DNA of 64,000 nt, taken from assembly GCF_009712035.1 (NCBI RefSeq), contig NZ_VILB01000010.1:104859-168858 (forward strand). The letters run 5' to 3'. This document shows, piece by piece, positions 53,193-61,973 of the stretch; position 1 is the first letter of the stretch; each line of letters opens with the position of its first letter. The notes beneath the pieces are model-generated. The model had not been told where the DNA came from and did not search any database. It worked only from the letters and a program-made list of their open reading frames with translations. A program made the position numbers and the translations under genes. The DNA comes from Anabaena sp. UHCC 0187 (GTDB lineage: Bacteria; Cyanobacteriota; Cyanobacteriia; Cyanobacteriales; Nostocaceae).

Positions 53193-54359
53193 ATGAATTA
53201 TAAATTATCACGAATGGAGGCGATTCAATCGCCAATTATTCCGGTGGTGGGAGAATTAATTAAAAACTCTCCAGGAACAATTTCTTTAGGACAAGGTGTG
53301 GTTCATTATCAGCCACCATTAACAGCAATTGAACTATTACCAAAATTCCTTTCTGAACCCAAAAATCATCTTTATCAAGCTGTTGTCGGGATTCCTGAAT
53401 TATTAACAGCATTAGCGGCAAAATTATCAATATTCAATGGGATTGATATTAACGATGAAAATGCTATTGTGGTGACAGCAGGTAGCAATATGGGGTTTAT
53501 GAATGCTATTTTAGCAATTACTTCTCCCGGTGATGAAATTATCTTAAATACTCCCTACTATTTTAATCATGAAATGGCGATTAAAATGGCGGGTTGTCAT
53601 CCGATATTAGTTGCCACAGATACAGATTATCAATTAATTCCCCAAGCTATAGCCGCAGCAATTACAAATAAAACCCGTGCAGTGGTGACGATTTCTCCGA
53701 ATAATCCCACAGGGGTAATTTATGCAGAGTCAGCATTAAAACAAGTTAATCAAATTTGTCGAGATAGGGGAATTTATCATATTAGTGATGAGGCTTATGA
53801 ATATTTTACTTATGACGGTATAAAACATATTTCTCCTGGGTCATTTATAGGCAGTAATCAATATACAATTTCTCTTTTTAGTTTATCAAAAGCTTATGGT
53901 TTTGCTAGTTGGCGAATTGGTTATATGGTAATTCCCCAACATTTATTAACTGCTGTAAAAAAAGTCCAAGATACTATTTTAATTTGTCCACCTGTGGTTT
54001 CTCAATATGCAGCTTTGGGTGCATTACAAGTAAAAGATGATTATTTAAAAGATAATATTCGGACAATTTCTCAAGTTCGAGAAATAGTGATTCATGCACT
54101 AGAATCTTTGGAAGATTTATGTACTATTACAACTGCTAATGGTGCATTTTACTTTTTCTTGAAAGTGCATACCAAAATTAACGATTTGGAATTAGTGAAA
54201 AAACTGATTCAAGAATATAAAATAGCGGTGATTCCGGGAACAACCTTTGGGATGGAAGATGCTTGTTATTTGCGGGTTGCTTATGGTGCATTACAAGCAG
54301 ATACAGCCAAAGCAGGTATAGAAAGATTAGTCAAAGGTTTGCAAAGTATCGTATTATAA
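53193..54359 (+). CDS. Pyridoxal-phosphate-dependent aminotransferase (class I/II)
   Basis: The 388-residue enzyme is a fold-type I aminotransferase of the aspartate aminotransferase superfamily. Visible features are GQGVVHYQPP, VTAGSNMGFMNAIL, the PLP contact SPNNPTGVIY, DEAYEYFTYDG and the PLP lysine in SLSKAYGFASWRIGY (Lys before AYGFA), plus the terminal Arg in DACYLRVAYG. Amino-acid specificity cannot be read by eye. ATG 53193 starts MNYKLSRMEAIQSPI. It is divergent from the Rpn gene and followed in the same direction by a phosphatase gene 35 bp downstream. Confidence 0.88.
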   Translation: MNYKLSRMEAIQSPIIPVVGELIKNSPGTISLGQGVVHYQPPLTAIELLPKFLSEPKNHLYQAVVGIPELLTALAAKLSIFNGIDINDENAIVVTAGSNMGFMNAILAITSPGDEIILNTPYYFNHEMAIKMAGCHPILVATDTDYQLIPQAIAAAITNKTRAVVTISPNNPTGVIYAESALKQVNQICRDRGIYHISDEAYEYFTYDGIKHISPGSFIGSNQYTISLFSLSKAYGFASWRIGYMVIPQHLLTAVKKVQDTILICPPVVSQYAALGALQVKDDYLKDNIRTISQVREIVIHALESLEDLCTITTANGAFYFFLKVHTKINDLELVKKLIQEYKIAVIPGTTFGMEDACYLRVAYGALQADTAKAGIERLVKGLQSIVL

Positions 54360-54394
54360 CCACATAACAAAAATTAACACTCGTATTTTTATCT

Positions 54395-55042
54395 ATGAGT
54401 CAAATAGTTTGGATAGCAAGACACGCTAACCGTCTCGATTTCGTATATCCCGATTGGTTTCTCACCGCCGAAAGACGGTATGATCCACCTTTGTCAGATG
54501 ATGGTATAATTCAGGCGCAGCAATTAGCAAAACGACTGAAGGGGAAAAAAATCACCCATATTTTTGCTTCTCCGTTTTTGCGAACTATCCAAACTGCCAA
54601 TGCGATCGCTGAAGTTTTGGATTTACAGATTAAACTAGAAGTAGGTTTGAGTGAATGGCTTAATCCTGAATGGATGACTGAAGAACCAGAAAAACTCTCA
54701 ACTTCAGCTTTAGTAAAATTATTTCCCAGAATTGATACTAGCTACACATCACGCATAGCTGCAAAATACCCGGAAACTCATGAAAAGGTGCGGGAACGTT
54801 CAGCGCAAACTGCCAGGTGTCTATCTACTGAATTTTCCCCCCATGATATCCTATTGGTGGCACATGGTGCTTCTGTGTTGGGTGCAGCCATGGGATTAGT
54901 GGGAGACATCGCTAAAACTGAAGTTAAAGCTTCTCTATGTTCTTTGGTAAAAGTTGTGCGTCAAGATTCAGAATGGTTGCTAGAACTAAAGGGAGATACT
55001 TCCCATTTGACGAAAGTTGAGGAATTGGTGCGATTTGTGTAA
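54395..55042 (+). CDS. Histidine phosphatase superfamily protein
   Basis: The 215-residue protein is a branch-1 histidine phosphatase: the N-terminal IARHANRLD has the Arg-His pair (the RHG motif varied to RHA, phospho-His H10), FASPFLRTIQTANAIAEVL has the second Arg, and LLVAHGASVLGAAMG holds the second catalytic His. It may act on a sugar phosphate or phosphoprotein. It follows the aminotransferase by 35 bp and precedes glk by 76 bp on the same strand, so the three could be one transcript. ATG 54395 is used. Confidence 0.87.
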   Translation: MSQIVWIARHANRLDFVYPDWFLTAERRYDPPLSDDGIIQAQQLAKRLKGKKITHIFASPFLRTIQTANAIAEVLDLQIKLEVGLSEWLNPEWMTEEPEKLSTSALVKLFPRIDTSYTSRIAAKYPETHEKVRERSAQTARCLSTEFSPHDILLVAHGASVLGAAMGLVGDIAKTEVKASLCSLVKVVRQDSEWLLELKGDTSHLTKVEELVRFV

Positions 55043-55118
55043 ATATTTTAATGGGGATTTTCTCTAAATCGCAACTGATACTAACTAAGCAAAAGTAACT
55101 TACTAGCTGATAAATTTT

Positions 55119-56144
55119 ATGACATTGCTACTAGCCGGAGACATAGGCGGAACAAAAACGATTTTGCGCTTGGTGGAATTCTCAGAAACACTAGGTTTAA
55201 AAACTCTGCATGAAGAGAGTTTTCGCAGTGGAGATTTTCCCGACTTAGTTCCCATAGTCCAAAAGTTTTTGACTAATGCTAACTCTAGCACACCAGAAAA
55301 AGCTTGTTTTGCGATCGCCGGGCCTGTAGTAGAAAATACTGCTAAGTTAACTAATTTATCATGGTTTTTGGATACAGATCGTTTAGCAAAAGAATTGGGT
55401 ATTCTTTCGATTTCCCTAATTAATGACTTTGCGGCTGTGGGTTATGGGATTTTTGGTTTAACTAAACAGGATTTACTGACTTTGCAAGTTGGTAAATATC
55501 AACCAGCAGCACCAATGGCTGTAATTGGTGCAGGAACTGGGTTAGGACAGGGATTTTTGATTAAACAGGGAAATCAATATCAAGTCTTTCCTTCCGAGGG
55601 TGGACACGCAGATTTTGCCCCTCGCAATGAGTTAGAGTTTCAACTGTTGAAATATATTGTAGATAAATATAATATTCAACGAGTTTCTGTAGAAAGAGTT
55701 GTTTCTGGTTTGGGGATTCCGGCTATTTACCAATTTTTACGAGATCAACAAATAGCCACTGAATCTCCAGAAATTGCCCAAGCAGTCAGAACTTGGGAAC
55801 AAGAAGCACAGACAACCGAAAAAACCCTTGATCCTGGTGCTTTTATTGGGAGTGCGGCACTGGAAAAAAGTGATCGCCTTTCTGAACAAACCATGCAATT
55901 ATTTGTGGAAGCTTACGGTGCAGAAGCCGGCAATCTAGCACTCAAACTCCTACCCTATGGAGGATTATACATTGCTGGTGGTATCGCTCCTAAAATCTTA
56001 CCTTTAATGCAAAATGGTAGTTTCCTGGTGAATTTTACCCAAAAAGGGAGAATGGGTTCTCTTCTGGCAGAAATCCCCGTGCATATAATTCTTAATCAAC
56101 AAGTCGGATTAATTGGTGCGGCTTTGTCTGCCTCTAGGTTATAA
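55119..56144 (+). CDS. glk: Glucokinase
   Basis: Glucokinase makes glucose 6-phosphate from glucose and ATP. The 341-residue protein has the N-terminal phosphate motif LLAGDIGGTKTILRL, CFAIAGPV, LINDFAAVGYGI (catalytic Asp), VIGAGTGLGQGFLI, the SEGGHADFAPRNELEF sugar-binding segment and the adenosine-site LYIAGGIAPKI, all typical of the bacterial Glk family. ATG 55119 is used. It would serve heterotrophic sugar use and breakdown of sucrose or glycogen between vegetative cells and heterocysts. Confidence 0.94.
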   Translation: MTLLLAGDIGGTKTILRLVEFSETLGLKTLHEESFRSGDFPDLVPIVQKFLTNANSSTPEKACFAIAGPVVENTAKLTNLSWFLDTDRLAKELGILSISLINDFAAVGYGIFGLTKQDLLTLQVGKYQPAAPMAVIGAGTGLGQGFLIKQGNQYQVFPSEGGHADFAPRNELEFQLLKYIVDKYNIQRVSVERVVSGLGIPAIYQFLRDQQIATESPEIAQAVRTWEQEAQTTEKTLDPGAFIGSAALEKSDRLSEQTMQLFVEAYGAEAGNLALKLLPYGGLYIAGGIAPKILPLMQNGSFLVNFTQKGRMGSLLAEIPVHIILNQQVGLIGAALSASRL

Positions 56145-56187
56145 CTAGCAAGAACAGTAAAATCTGCATCTACAAATTTTATAACTT

Positions 56188-56790
56188 ATGAATAGCAAAA
56201 TTTTACTATCTTTGATTGCTGCCACTTTTTTATCTAGCGGTTACGCTGTCGCTGGGGTGCATTCACCTAAACCGACAATTACCGAGAAAAGGCCCATTAT
56301 TCCTCAAGTAGTACAGCCTAAATGGCGGGAATTCACCGCACCAGATGGACATTTTACAGTTTTAATGCCCGGAATGCCTAAACGGAAAACCCAAATTCAA
56401 AAAACCTATATGGGGGAAATAAAATTAGAAATATTTTTAATCCAACCACCAGAACAAGAAGCTGCATATATAGTTACATACAATGAATTTCCTCATAGCT
56501 ATGTGCAGATGAATAGCCCTCAAAAAATTATGGATGAAGCCCAATATGTAGAATTAACAACTACCAAAAGTAGATTATTAAATCAGCGGAATATTCGCAG
56601 TTCTAACTTTCATCCTGGCAAAGAAATTGAATATGTCAATGCCATAGGTAAAGTTACGAAAACTAGGATGTTTATTGCTCATAATAGATTATATAAAGTT
56701 ATGGCAATCACTTCTAAAAAACAGCATGAAACTTTAAATAAAACTATTACAGGCTATTTAAATTCCTTTAACTTGGTTGTTAGACCTTAA
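56188..56790 (+). CDS. Exported hypothetical protein
   Basis: The 200-residue protein has a signal peptide (MNSKILLSLIAATFLSSGYAVAG) and a soluble mature part containing WREFTAPDGHFTVLMPGMPKR near 50-70, a segment found in many cyanobacterial exported proteins of unknown function. The remainder looks like one alpha/beta domain ending YLNSFNLVVRP. It follows glk by 43 bp on the same strand. No catalytic motif was recognised. It ends 38 bp before the convergent sugar-binding lipoprotein gene. Confidence 0.7.
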   Translation: MNSKILLSLIAATFLSSGYAVAGVHSPKPTITEKRPIIPQVVQPKWREFTAPDGHFTVLMPGMPKRKTQIQKTYMGEIKLEIFLIQPPEQEAAYIVTYNEFPHSYVQMNSPQKIMDEAQYVELTTTKSRLLNQRNIRSSNFHPGKEIEYVNAIGKVTKTRMFIAHNRLYKVMAITSKKQHETLNKTITGYLNSFNLVVRP

Positions 56791-56828
56791 TTGGAAATTG
56801 GTAATTAGCATCAGCAACCCTTCAACCC

Positions 56829-58145
56829 TTACTTAAAAATTAAATCTAAACGTTGCTGGGCTGCTTTCAAAGCTTGTTCTGGAGAACTTTTACTCAAGAG
56901 TACAGCTTCAATTGCCCGTCCTAAACTGTCAGAAATGCGAGTATAGTTAGGAAAAATAGGGCGAGAACGTCCATATTTAGCTTGATCTAAAAATACTTGA
57001 ATTTGTGGTTGTTTCTGGAGAAATTCTTGATAAGCTGGACTTTGACGAGATTTTAAATTTATCGGTAAATAGCCAGTTCCTAAAGCTAATTCTGTTTGAA
57101 AATCGGCACTTAAAGTATATTCCACAAACTTAAAAGCCGCTTGTTCTCGTTCTGGTGTGGTTTTAAATAAGAAGAGATTTTCACCACCAATCACAGTAGC
57201 CGGTTTTTGATTCATGGGAATGGGAAAAACTGCAAAATCTACACCACTTTGTTTAAATTCTCCCAAACTCCAAGGGCCAGTTACCTGCATTGCCACTCTA
57301 CCCTTGACCAGACTTTCGATTTCATAACCCCGTTCTATGCCAGATAAAACAGCCGAACCATCTTTAATTAAATTTTGCCATAATTCCAAAGCAGCGATCG
57401 CCCCTTGATTATTTTCCAAAACCACATCTGCTGCACTTTGAGAATTATCACTTACCAATTTACCACCACCACTCCACATAAATGGCAACCAGGTAAATAC
57501 TGTAAATTCTCCCTTACCCGCAGGTAGTATAATTCCATGTTGATTGATTTTTCCATCATGATTAGTATCACGAGTTAATTGTTTCGCAACTTGTCGCAAT
57601 TCCTCCCAAGTCTGCGGTAACTTCGTGATTCCTGCATCTTTAAACAAACTAGGACGGTAATAAACACCAACGTTATTTGTGGCAAATGGCACAGACCAAG
57701 TTTGATTTTTATACTTCATAGATGTCCACAAAGCCGGATCTATTTCGTCTTTCACCTTTGACTTAGCTAATTTATCATCCAAAGGTAAAAGCACCCCCAA
57801 TTCCACCAATTGACCGCCAATTGTGGGATTAAACCATAATAAATCAGGCGGTGCATTTCCAACTACAGCCGCTAAAATCTTTGGCATTTGCTGATCTTGT
57901 TGACCAACATAAAGAGATTCAACATGAATATTCGGGTGACTTTTATTAAATTTGTCCACCAGCTTTTGCAAAACATCCCGATTTTGGGGTGGATTTACCC
58001 CCTGCCACAAGGTGATATTAATAACTTTATTAGATCGAATAGCTTGACATCCACCTAAAGATAGAATCCCCAAAAATAACACTAGCAATAAGGGTTTCAG
58101 GTATTTTTTAACTTGTCGCCGAAAATTGTTAGGGATGAAAAACAT
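56829..58145 (-). CDS. ABC transporter sugar-binding lipoprotein (extracellular solute-binding family 1)
   Basis: The ~438-residue protein has a lipoprotein signal (LLLVLFLGILSLGGCQA, lipobox LGGC) and the solute-binding family 1 body: NITLWQGVNPPQNRDVLQKLVDKFNKSHPNI, PPDLLWFNPT, VPFATNNVGVYYRP and VAMQVTGPWSLGEF. ATG 58145 is preferred to TTG 58175, which would put 10 basic residues before the signal. It would deliver a sugar to an ABC permease, but no permease or ATPase gene lies nearby. DxNxDGKIN-type residues (TRDTNHDGKINQHG) could bind Ca2+. Confidence 0.87.
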   Translation of the reverse strand: MFFIPNNFRRQVKKYLKPLLLVLFLGILSLGGCQAIRSNKVINITLWQGVNPPQNRDVLQKLVDKFNKSHPNIHVESLYVGQQDQQMPKILAAVVGNAPPDLLWFNPTIGGQLVELGVLLPLDDKLAKSKVKDEIDPALWTSMKYKNQTWSVPFATNNVGVYYRPSLFKDAGITKLPQTWEELRQVAKQLTRDTNHDGKINQHGIILPAGKGEFTVFTWLPFMWSGGGKLVSDNSQSAADVVLENNQGAIAALELWQNLIKDGSAVLSGIERGYEIESLVKGRVAMQVTGPWSLGEFKQSGVDFAVFPIPMNQKPATVIGGENLFLFKTTPEREQAAFKFVEYTLSADFQTELALGTGYLPINLKSRQSPAYQEFLQKQPQIQVFLDQAKYGRSRPIFPNYTRISDSLGRAIEAVLLSKSSPEQALKAAQQRLDLIFK

Positions 58146-58197
58146 TTTTATTTTTGCAGATTTAACTTTTCTCAATTATTTTAAAACAGATTTTACC

Positions 58198-58230
58198 TCA
58201 CGCAGAGGCGCAGAGTCTCAGAAAGGAAGA
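58198..58230. repeat. CACGCAGAGGCGCAGAG dispersed repeat
   Basis: This copy in the spacer between the sugar-binding lipoprotein and yebC is close to the copy at 42571-42604. Confidence 0.65.
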
Positions 58231-58321
58231 ATTTGAAATTTTTAATTCTACTCTTTTGAGTTCTACCCTGCGCTGCTAGGTTTATTCTATATTTGAATAG
58301 ACTATAAATATTTTTTTAATT

Positions 58322-59077
58322 ATGTCAGGACATAGTAAATGGGCAACTATTAAACGCCAGAAAGCCGTAGTAGATGCAAAAAGGGGAAGTATATTTACCC
58401 AACTATCACGGGCAATTATAGTTGCGGCTAGAAACGGTATCCCAGATCCAGCCGGCAATTTTCAACTCCGAACAGCCATTGATAAAGCCAAGGCGGCGGG
58501 GATTCCTAATGATAATATTGATAGAGCCGTTGCTAAAGGTGCAGGTACTTTCAGTGATGGTAATATCCTCGAAGAAATTCGCTATGAAGGTTATGGGCCT
58601 GGTGGTGTGGCAATTTTAATTGAAGCCCTTACAGATAATCGTAATCGTACCGCTGCGGATTTGCGAGTATCCTTTAGTAAAAATGGCGGAAATTTGGGAG
58701 AAATAGGTTGTGTCAGTTGGATGTTTTCCCAAAAAGGTGTTTGTGTAGTTGAAGGTGTAATTGATGAAGAACAGCTTTTAGAAGCTTCCCTAGAAGGAAA
58801 TGCCCAGTCCTATGAAATGATTGCAGAGGAAACCGTTGAGGTATTTACGGAAATAGGGAATTTAGAAAAACTTAGCCAAATATTGCAAGTAAAAGGTTTT
58901 CAAGTCACAGATGCAGAACTACGCTGGATTCCTGGAAATCAGGTAGAAGTTACTGATGCAGATCAAGCTAAATCTCTCCTCAAATTAATTGATACCCTAG
59001 AAGGGTTAGATGATGTCCAAAATGTGACAGCTAACTTTGAAATGGCTGATAATTTGATGGTTTTAAGCATGGCGTAG
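58322..59077 (+). CDS. yebC: YebC/PmpR-family transcriptional regulator
   Basis: The 251-residue protein is a YebC/TACO1-type protein, which acts as a DNA-binding regulator or translation factor. It opens MSGHSKWATIKRQKAVVDAKRG and has ARNGIPDPAGNFQLRTAIDKAKAAGIPNDNIDRAV and YEGYGPGGVAILIEALTDNRNRTAADLR, all strict family hallmarks. Length is the usual ~250. ATG 58322 is used. It is followed by the FAD hydroxylase 78 bp downstream in the same direction. Confidence 0.95.
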   Translation: MSGHSKWATIKRQKAVVDAKRGSIFTQLSRAIIVAARNGIPDPAGNFQLRTAIDKAKAAGIPNDNIDRAVAKGAGTFSDGNILEEIRYEGYGPGGVAILIEALTDNRNRTAADLRVSFSKNGGNLGEIGCVSWMFSQKGVCVVEGVIDEEQLLEASLEGNAQSYEMIAEETVEVFTEIGNLEKLSQILQVKGFQVTDAELRWIPGNQVEVTDADQAKSLLKLIDTLEGLDDVQNVTANFEMADNLMVLSMA

Positions 59078-59154
59078 AATTTTGTGCTGTCACCTTGCGA
59101 GGAAGATGCGATCGCGTCACAATAATAATTAAAACCCTGTAATTTATCTTCACA

Positions 59155-60420
59155 ATGTCCCTCACAATGTCCCTAACTCCCACCCTCACCTCTCCCCACC
59201 TCCCCACAGAAAACTATTGGGGATATGACTATGATTTAGTCATAGTTGGTGGTGGAATTGTCGGCTTAACTCTAGCCGCAGCCTTAAAAGATTCTGGTTT
59301 AAATATCCTGTTAATTGAAGCTAGGGTGGCATCAGCCGCAGTAGCAAAAGGCCAGGCTTATGCTGTACATATGTTATCAGCACAAATTTTCCAAGGCATT
59401 GGTTTATGGGATAAAATTCTGCCCAATGTCGCCAAATATAACCAAGTTCGTCTCTCCGATGCTGATTATCCCGATGTAGTCAAATTCCAAACTGCTGATT
59501 TAGGTACACAGGAGTTAGGTTATGTTGCAGAACATTATGCACTGTTAGCACCCTTACAGGAATTTGTCCAAAGTTGTGCAAATGTAACTATTTTGTGTCC
59601 AGCGGAAGTAGTCAGCACAAAAAATGAGAGAGATATAGTTACTATTAATATGAAAATTGCCGACGAAAATCGGATAATTCGCAGTAAATTGTTAGTAGCT
59701 GCCGATGGTTCAAAATCACCAATTCGTCAAGCTGCGGGCATTAAAACGAAAGGCTGGAAATATTGGCAATCATGTATTGTGGCTTTTGTAAAACCAGAAA
59801 ACCCTCATAATAACACCGCTTACGAAAAGTTTTGGTCAAGTGGTCCCTTTGCAATTTTACCCTTACCAGGAAACCGTTGTCGGATTGTTTGGACAGCGCC
59901 CCACGAAGAAGCAAAAGCCTTGTGTGCCTTGAATGATCAGGAATTTCTAGCGGAACTGACTAAACGCTATGGTGATCAAATGGGCAAATTGGAATTATTG
60001 GGAGACAGATTTATTTTTCAGGTACAGTTAATGCAGAGCGATCGCTATGTTCTCCCTAGATTAGCATTAATTGGTGATGCTGCCCATAATTGTCATCCCG
60101 TCGGCGGACAAGGTTTAAATTTGGGAATACGTGACGCAGCCGCATTAGCTGAAATTATCCAAACCGCCCATCAAAACCGTCAAGATATTGGAAATATTTC
60201 CATACTCAAGCAATATGAAAGCTGGAGAAAAAAAGAAAATCTCGCCATATTAGGTTTCACCGATTTATTAGATCGAGTTTTTTCTAACAACTTCTTCCCA
60301 ATAGTCATAATTCGCCGTTTAGGTTTATGGATCATGCAGCGAGTTCCCATTATTAAAATATTCGCCCTGAAATTAATGATTGGCTTAAAAGGAAAAACTC
60401 CACAACTAGCCAAACGGTGA
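59155..60420 (+). CDS. UbiH/COQ6-family FAD-dependent hydroxylase
   Basis: The 421-residue flavoprotein monooxygenase has the dinucleotide fold LVIVGGGIVGLTLAAAL at about 29-45, LLVAADGSKSPIRQ in the DG motif and the second FAD motif LIGDAAHNCHPVGGQGLNLGIRDAAAL. It resembles UbiH-type aromatic hydroxylases; in cyanobacteria, which make plastoquinone and not ubiquinone, the substrate is uncertain. ATG 59155 gives MSLTMSLTP; a second ATG at 59167 is possible. It is on the same strand as yebC and convergent with the AcsF-like gene. Confidence 0.88.
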   Translation: MSLTMSLTPTLTSPHLPTENYWGYDYDLVIVGGGIVGLTLAAALKDSGLNILLIEARVASAAVAKGQAYAVHMLSAQIFQGIGLWDKILPNVAKYNQVRLSDADYPDVVKFQTADLGTQELGYVAEHYALLAPLQEFVQSCANVTILCPAEVVSTKNERDIVTINMKIADENRIIRSKLLVAADGSKSPIRQAAGIKTKGWKYWQSCIVAFVKPENPHNNTAYEKFWSSGPFAILPLPGNRCRIVWTAPHEEAKALCALNDQEFLAELTKRYGDQMGKLELLGDRFIFQVQLMQSDRYVLPRLALIGDAAHNCHPVGGQGLNLGIRDAAALAEIIQTAHQNRQDIGNISILKQYESWRKKENLAILGFTDLLDRVFSNNFFPIVIIRRLGLWIMQRVPIIKIFALKLMIGLKGKTPQLAKR

Positions 60421-60524
60421 AATTATCAAAACCAAAATATCGTAGGGTGCGTCACCTGAGTTCGACGTAAGATAATAATCTGCAAGTGTTGATTGACAAA
60501 AGTTTCAGGATTAAATAACTTGTT

Positions 60525-60561
60525 ATTAATTGTCAATAATCTCCATTTATTGACAATTAAT
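60525..60561. terminator. Perfect 15-bp inverted repeat between convergent genes
   Basis: ATTAATTGTCAATAA (60525-60539) is the exact inverse complement of TTATTGACAATTAAT (60547-60561), with a seven-base loop. It could terminate both convergent transcripts; lacking GC pairs, it would be a weak hairpin and might alternatively bind a regulator. Confidence 0.5.
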
Positions 60562-60623
60562 TAGAAATAGACAATATAAACTGTAAATTTAGGCTACACC
60601 ACTGCCCAAGAATCTGTAGGTTA

Positions 60624-61724
60624 TTAATCCGCATCTTTTAATCCTAGACCATTATCTACAGTAGTATTATTTGATTTCATGGAAAATAGACTTAGAAAAA
60701 TTAATAGAAGAGAAAAATAATGCGGAATTTTCCTAATTATTTGAAATAATTTATGCTGACTTGATACATTTATCTTTTCATTCTCTGCAATATGTAAAAT
60801 GCAATTATCTAGTTTTTGAAAAAAATCTGGATTTTCAACATCAAGAGTTGTCGGCAAATCTTTTTTAATAGTTTTATTAAGTTTCTTTATTACGAGAATA
60901 CTGTATTCGCGAGCATCTAAACCAAGCAACATATAGAATTCACTATGATGTTTATACTTTAAGTACATCATGCTGAAGCTCAATAGCAAAAAGAACTTGC
61001 AGGATAATCTTGCCTTTAAACCATCAGAAAGCTGTGATTGTGATTTTATGATTGCCCCGAAAAAATCTCCATGCCTATTCTCATCTTCACTCCATGCCTG
61101 ATAAAATTGAAAAAGAGGATAGATAGAGTATTCAGGGTAGGCTTCTAGATGCTCGAAAACTGTTATGTAATAACAACTAGAAATTCTCTCAGATAAATAA
61201 GTAGTATAAATAAACCACGAAAATGGGAGCGAAGTATACTTTCTTCTTCCTTTTTTCAGGAAGTCTAAACAAGGTTTAATATGAAAATCGAGGAAAGCCT
61301 GATTCAGAAAACCAGCATGACGGGCTTCGTCTCTAGACATCAAGGAAAATCCCTCTGAAAGGATGCTGTTTGTCTCCTTAAGTTGATGGGATAGCTCTTT
61401 ATATAATATGAAGCCAGAGTACTCAGAAGCACAAAATCTTTCTAGAAGCTCAATTATGAGGTTTCGGACTTCGCCTGGAATTTGATCCCAAGACTGATTA
61501 AATTCTTCATTACGTATAAATTTCTTTTTGCTATGATCGTTTTTTAATTCAACAATAACCGTATTAAATGCTTCCTGACACACTGAAGTATCAATTTTGG
61601 ACATTTTCCTAAGATTAGTTGTATAAAATCTTGGGAAAATGGAAGTTTCCTTCGCTAGAACCTTAGTGATAGCATCTGAAGCTTCAAAGTTAACCGTATT
61701 TATTTTCTTTGAAAGGTCTTTCAT
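60624..61724 (-). CDS. Divergent AcsF-type Mg-protoporphyrin IX monomethyl ester cyclase
   Basis: The 366-residue protein is an aerobic (AcsF/CHL27) oxidative cyclase by family: PRFYTTNLRKMSKID, ERFCASEYSGFILYKEL, MSRDEARHAGFLNQAF, YPLFQFYQAWSEDENRHGDFFGAIIKS. The di-iron ligands can be placed at E101, E133 with H136, E191, E215 and H218, so the active centre looks intact. Divergence is concentrated in the N-terminal ~30 residues and the C-terminal ~100, which is poorly conserved and ends in a hydrophobic stretch (HYFSLLLIFLSLFSM) that may be a membrane anchor. Housekeeping AcsF is far more conserved, so this is probably a second, accessory copy. ATG 61724 is used. Confidence 0.78.
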   Translation of the reverse strand: MKDLSKKINTVNFEASDAITKVLAKETSIFPRFYTTNLRKMSKIDTSVCQEAFNTVIVELKNDHSKKKFIRNEEFNQSWDQIPGEVRNLIIELLERFCASEYSGFILYKELSHQLKETNSILSEGFSLMSRDEARHAGFLNQAFLDFHIKPCLDFLKKGRRKYTSLPFSWFIYTTYLSERISSCYYITVFEHLEAYPEYSIYPLFQFYQAWSEDENRHGDFFGAIIKSQSQLSDGLKARLSCKFFLLLSFSMMYLKYKHHSEFYMLLGLDAREYSILVIKKLNKTIKKDLPTTLDVENPDFFQKLDNCILHIAENEKINVSSQHKLFQIIRKIPHYFSLLLIFLSLFSMKSNNTTVDNGLGLKDAD

Positions 61725-61845
61725 TTCATAAAAATATATATTTATCTACATTCAATGATACATCATCTCCCTGATTGATTGAGAACTAACAATAATTTTT
61801 AGCCTAACTATTTATTATACGGAAACTTTCTGTATAATCTTTTTT

Positions 61846-61972
61846 ACGTTTTTCTCGTTCCCAGGTTCTACCTGGGAATGCTATCAAGAAGGCTCTGACT
61901 TCTGATAATCTAGAGGCAGAGCCTCATAAACTGTATTCCCTGTCAGAGACAGGGAACAAGAAACAAGAATAA
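61846..61972. repeat. Dispersed repeat with CTCGTTCCCAGG and GGGAACAAG ends
   Basis: The element begins TTTTTCTCGTTCCCAGGTTC-TACCTGGGAATG, contains GGCTCTGACTTCTGATAATC and GAGGCAGAGCC, then TCCCTGTCAGAGACAGGGAACAAG. It is a string of nested hairpins bounded by matching ends, typical of dispersed non-coding repeats in Nostocales. It sits just after the lysS stop (3' side on the minus strand). Confidence 0.6.
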
Positions 61973-61973
61973 T

